A stretch of DNA of 6,894 nucleotides from the NCBI GenBank assembly GCA_937957805.1, contig CALFXW010000096.1:1-6894 (forward strand). Direction: 5' to 3'. The notes beneath the pieces were generated by a model, which searched no databases, was not told the DNA's origin, and saw only the letters and a program-made list of their open reading frames with translations. The DNA comes from an uncultured Sphingopyxis sp. Lineage in GTDB: Bacteria; Pseudomonadota; Alphaproteobacteria; Sphingomonadales; Sphingomonadaceae. Shown here in pieces: positions 5,535-6,894 of this stretch (positions are counted from its first letter, which is position 1; each line of letters opens with the position of its first letter). The position numbers and the translations under genes are program-made.

Positions 5535-6894
5535 CTATATCGTCGCCAATCTGGGCTTGTGCGCCTCCAACGTCGCGGCATCAAGCGTGAAGAGGCGCGG
5601 CCCGGCAGTAAACAGCAAATGCGCGCGCACAATATGGTCAGGGAAAATCACTGATATTGCAGATACATAGGCCGACATTTGGCGCAAATAGCCGGTGGGT
5701 ATATCGGCTATTGCTTGGGCTATATGGTGCCCCGATTTGAAATCGATGATGTCCACCAAACCATCGCGCACCAGCAGTCGGTCGATGCTGCCCGCAATAA
5801 CCCTGTCACCCACCAGCGCCGAAAAGCCAACCTCGCCGCGCGCATCCGGCCCGAATATCGCGGCGTATCGGCCATCCTCCATCACGCGCAGCACGGTGTC
5901 GATGATGTCCAGCCGCGAATCCCCATCCAAATCCGCCGCTTCATGCCCCAGCCACGCCAGTGCGCTGGATCGCCGCAGCGCCGCATCCACCCCGCTCAAC
6001 CGTTCGAACAGCGCATGGATCAAAGTGCCGCGCCGCATCGCCGCATCCCGCGACAGGCTGGGTGCGGTCGGCACCGCCAGCACAGCATCGTCCACATCGT
6101 GCGACGGGGCCAGCGGTTTGAGCGGGCGCGCCTCCACCGGCGCGGGCTTATGCGCCCAATCGGGCAGCGCCACGGGTGCATCGTGCGATGCCGCCTTGTC
6201 CTCAGCGGGCGTATCCTTACCCCCCCGACCGAGCCGAAGCATCGGGCCATAATCGCACCAGATCGGGTCGTCGGTTACCGGCTCCGCCCCCATCGCAGCA
6301 GCCGCAGCGGCGAGGCGGCTGTACCAGGACGGCTTGTCCTTCGAAGGATTTTTTGGTGCAATGCCGGTGGCGCATAATGTCCGTTCGGCGCGGGTCATGG
6401 CGACATAAAGCAGCCGCTTCGATTCGGCCATCGCCCGCGCCCGCGCCGCCGCCGTTTCCTCTGTCACCGCCGTCAATTGCTTTGCTTGGGCGAGCGGCAG
6501 CATCGGCAGTTCAAGCCCATCGGACAGACCGGGCAAAATCGGGTCGGAATCGCGCGGCACCTCTTTCAGGAAATCGGAATCGGCCAGAATGACGATCGGG
6601 GCTTGCAAGCCCTTTGCCCCATGGATGGACAGGATGCGCACCGCATCGCTCGTCACATCCTGATCGCGCTTGATCTCTACATCATGGGCATCGAACCATT
6701 GCACAAAATGCTGGAGCGAACGCCCCTGCCCGCGTTCAAATTGCATTGCTTGGTGGAGCAGTTCGTCGATGGGATCGCGCGCCGCGCTACCGAGGCGAGC
6801 AATCAGCTTTGCCCGCCCACCCAAGGAGCCTGACAATAATGCCTCCAAAAAGCCATGCGGGCCAGCATAGCCCGCCATATTCAATATGGCACGC
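5535..6894 (-). CDS. addA: Double-strand break repair helicase-nuclease AddA, C-terminal part (5' end outside the window)
   Basis: AddA is the UvrD-like helicase and nuclease subunit of the AddAB complex, which processes DNA double-strand ends for RecA-dependent repair. The frame is open to the window edge, so the N-terminal motor, usually about 700 residues more, is missing. Seen here are helicase motif V (VRILSIHGAKGLQAP), motif VI (RLLYVAMTRAERTL), a low-complexity Pro/Ala/Lys linker, and the C-terminal RecB-type nuclease domain. That domain has RGTLIHALFERL (its His), AGSIDRLL and DIIDFKSG with the metal and catalytic Asp/Asp/Lys, then GYLRQMSAY. All expected nuclease residues appear present, so the gene looks functional. 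The in-frame TTG at 6884 is not a real start, because the upstream codons continue the AddA sequence. Partner addB would be expected upstream, outside the window. Confidence 0.95.
   Translation of the reverse strand, partial: RAILNMAGYAGPHGFLEALLSGSLGGRAKLIARLGSAARDPIDELLHQAMQFERGQGRSLQHFVQWFDAHDVEIKRDQDVTSDAVRILSIHGAKGLQAPIVILADSDFLKEVPRDSDPILPGLSDGLELPMLPLAQAKQLTAVTEETAAARARAMAESKRLLYVAMTRAERTLCATGIAPKNPSKDKPSWYSRLAAAAAAMGAEPVTDDPIWCDYGPMLRLGRGGKDTPAEDKAASHDAPVALPDWAHKPAPVEARPLKPLAPSHDVDDAVLAVPTAPSLSRDAAMRRGTLIHALFERLSGVDAALRRSSALAWLGHEAADLDGDSRLDIIDTVLRVMEDGRYAAIFGPDARGEVGFSALVGDRVIAGSIDRLLVRDGLVDIIDFKSGHHIAQAIADIPTGYLRQMSAYVSAISVIFPDHIVRAHLLFTAGPRLFTLDAATLEAHKPRLATI

Noticed and set aside
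5679..6592. Plus-strand open frames opposite addA
   Set aside because: They are antisense shadows of addA, rich in Arg, Pro and Ser, with no recognisable domain.

Overview
The window looks like a chromosomal fragment, about 60% GC by eye, from an alphaproteobacterium of the Sphingomonadales. The basis is the close sphingomonad-like character of SecA and ArgJ, the alphaproteobacterial-type AddA, and the gene neighbourhood secA / argJ / trxA / addA, which I recall from sphingomonad genomes. Both ends cut through genes, so this is probably a short contig or an internal slice. No rRNA, tRNA, CRISPR array or intact insertion sequence was seen.

Layout from left to right. Positions 1-1785 (minus): the N-terminal ~500 residues of the SecA translocation ATPase, followed by about 95 residues that stop following canonical SecA. 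Positions 1786-2464: the secA upstream region, one doubtful small ORF (1875-2171), about 130 bp (2176-2306) in which I recognise nothing, and copy A of a ~180-bp repeat. Positions 2465-3114 (minus): a two-gene HigB/HigA-type toxin-antitoxin module with overlapping genes. Positions 3115-3240: its promoter and operator region and a small repeat-rich intergenic patch. Positions 3241-3422: copy B of the ~180-bp repeat. Positions 3408-3833 (minus): a short exported protein with a TonB C-terminal-type domain. Positions 3912-5135 (plus): argJ for arginine biosynthesis. Positions 5132-5452 (minus): thioredoxin, end-to-end with argJ. Positions 5535-6894 (minus): the C-terminal ~450 residues of the AddA recombination helicase-nuclease.

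Most of the window is housekeeping: protein export (SecA), arginine synthesis (ArgJ), thiol redox (TrxA) and double-strand break repair (AddA). The accessory part is the toxin-antitoxin cassette, which lies between two imperfect direct repeats of about 180 bp and looks like an insertion or duplication next to the TonB-domain gene. One repeat copy supplies the last codons and stop of the antitoxin, and the other supplies the end of the TonB-domain gene.

The two observations most worth checking are the repeat-flanked toxin-antitoxin cassette and the abrupt departure of the SecA frame from SecA in the first ~285 bases. The latter may be a mis-joined contig end or a real fusion. I do not see a complete, previously undescribed multi-gene system here.
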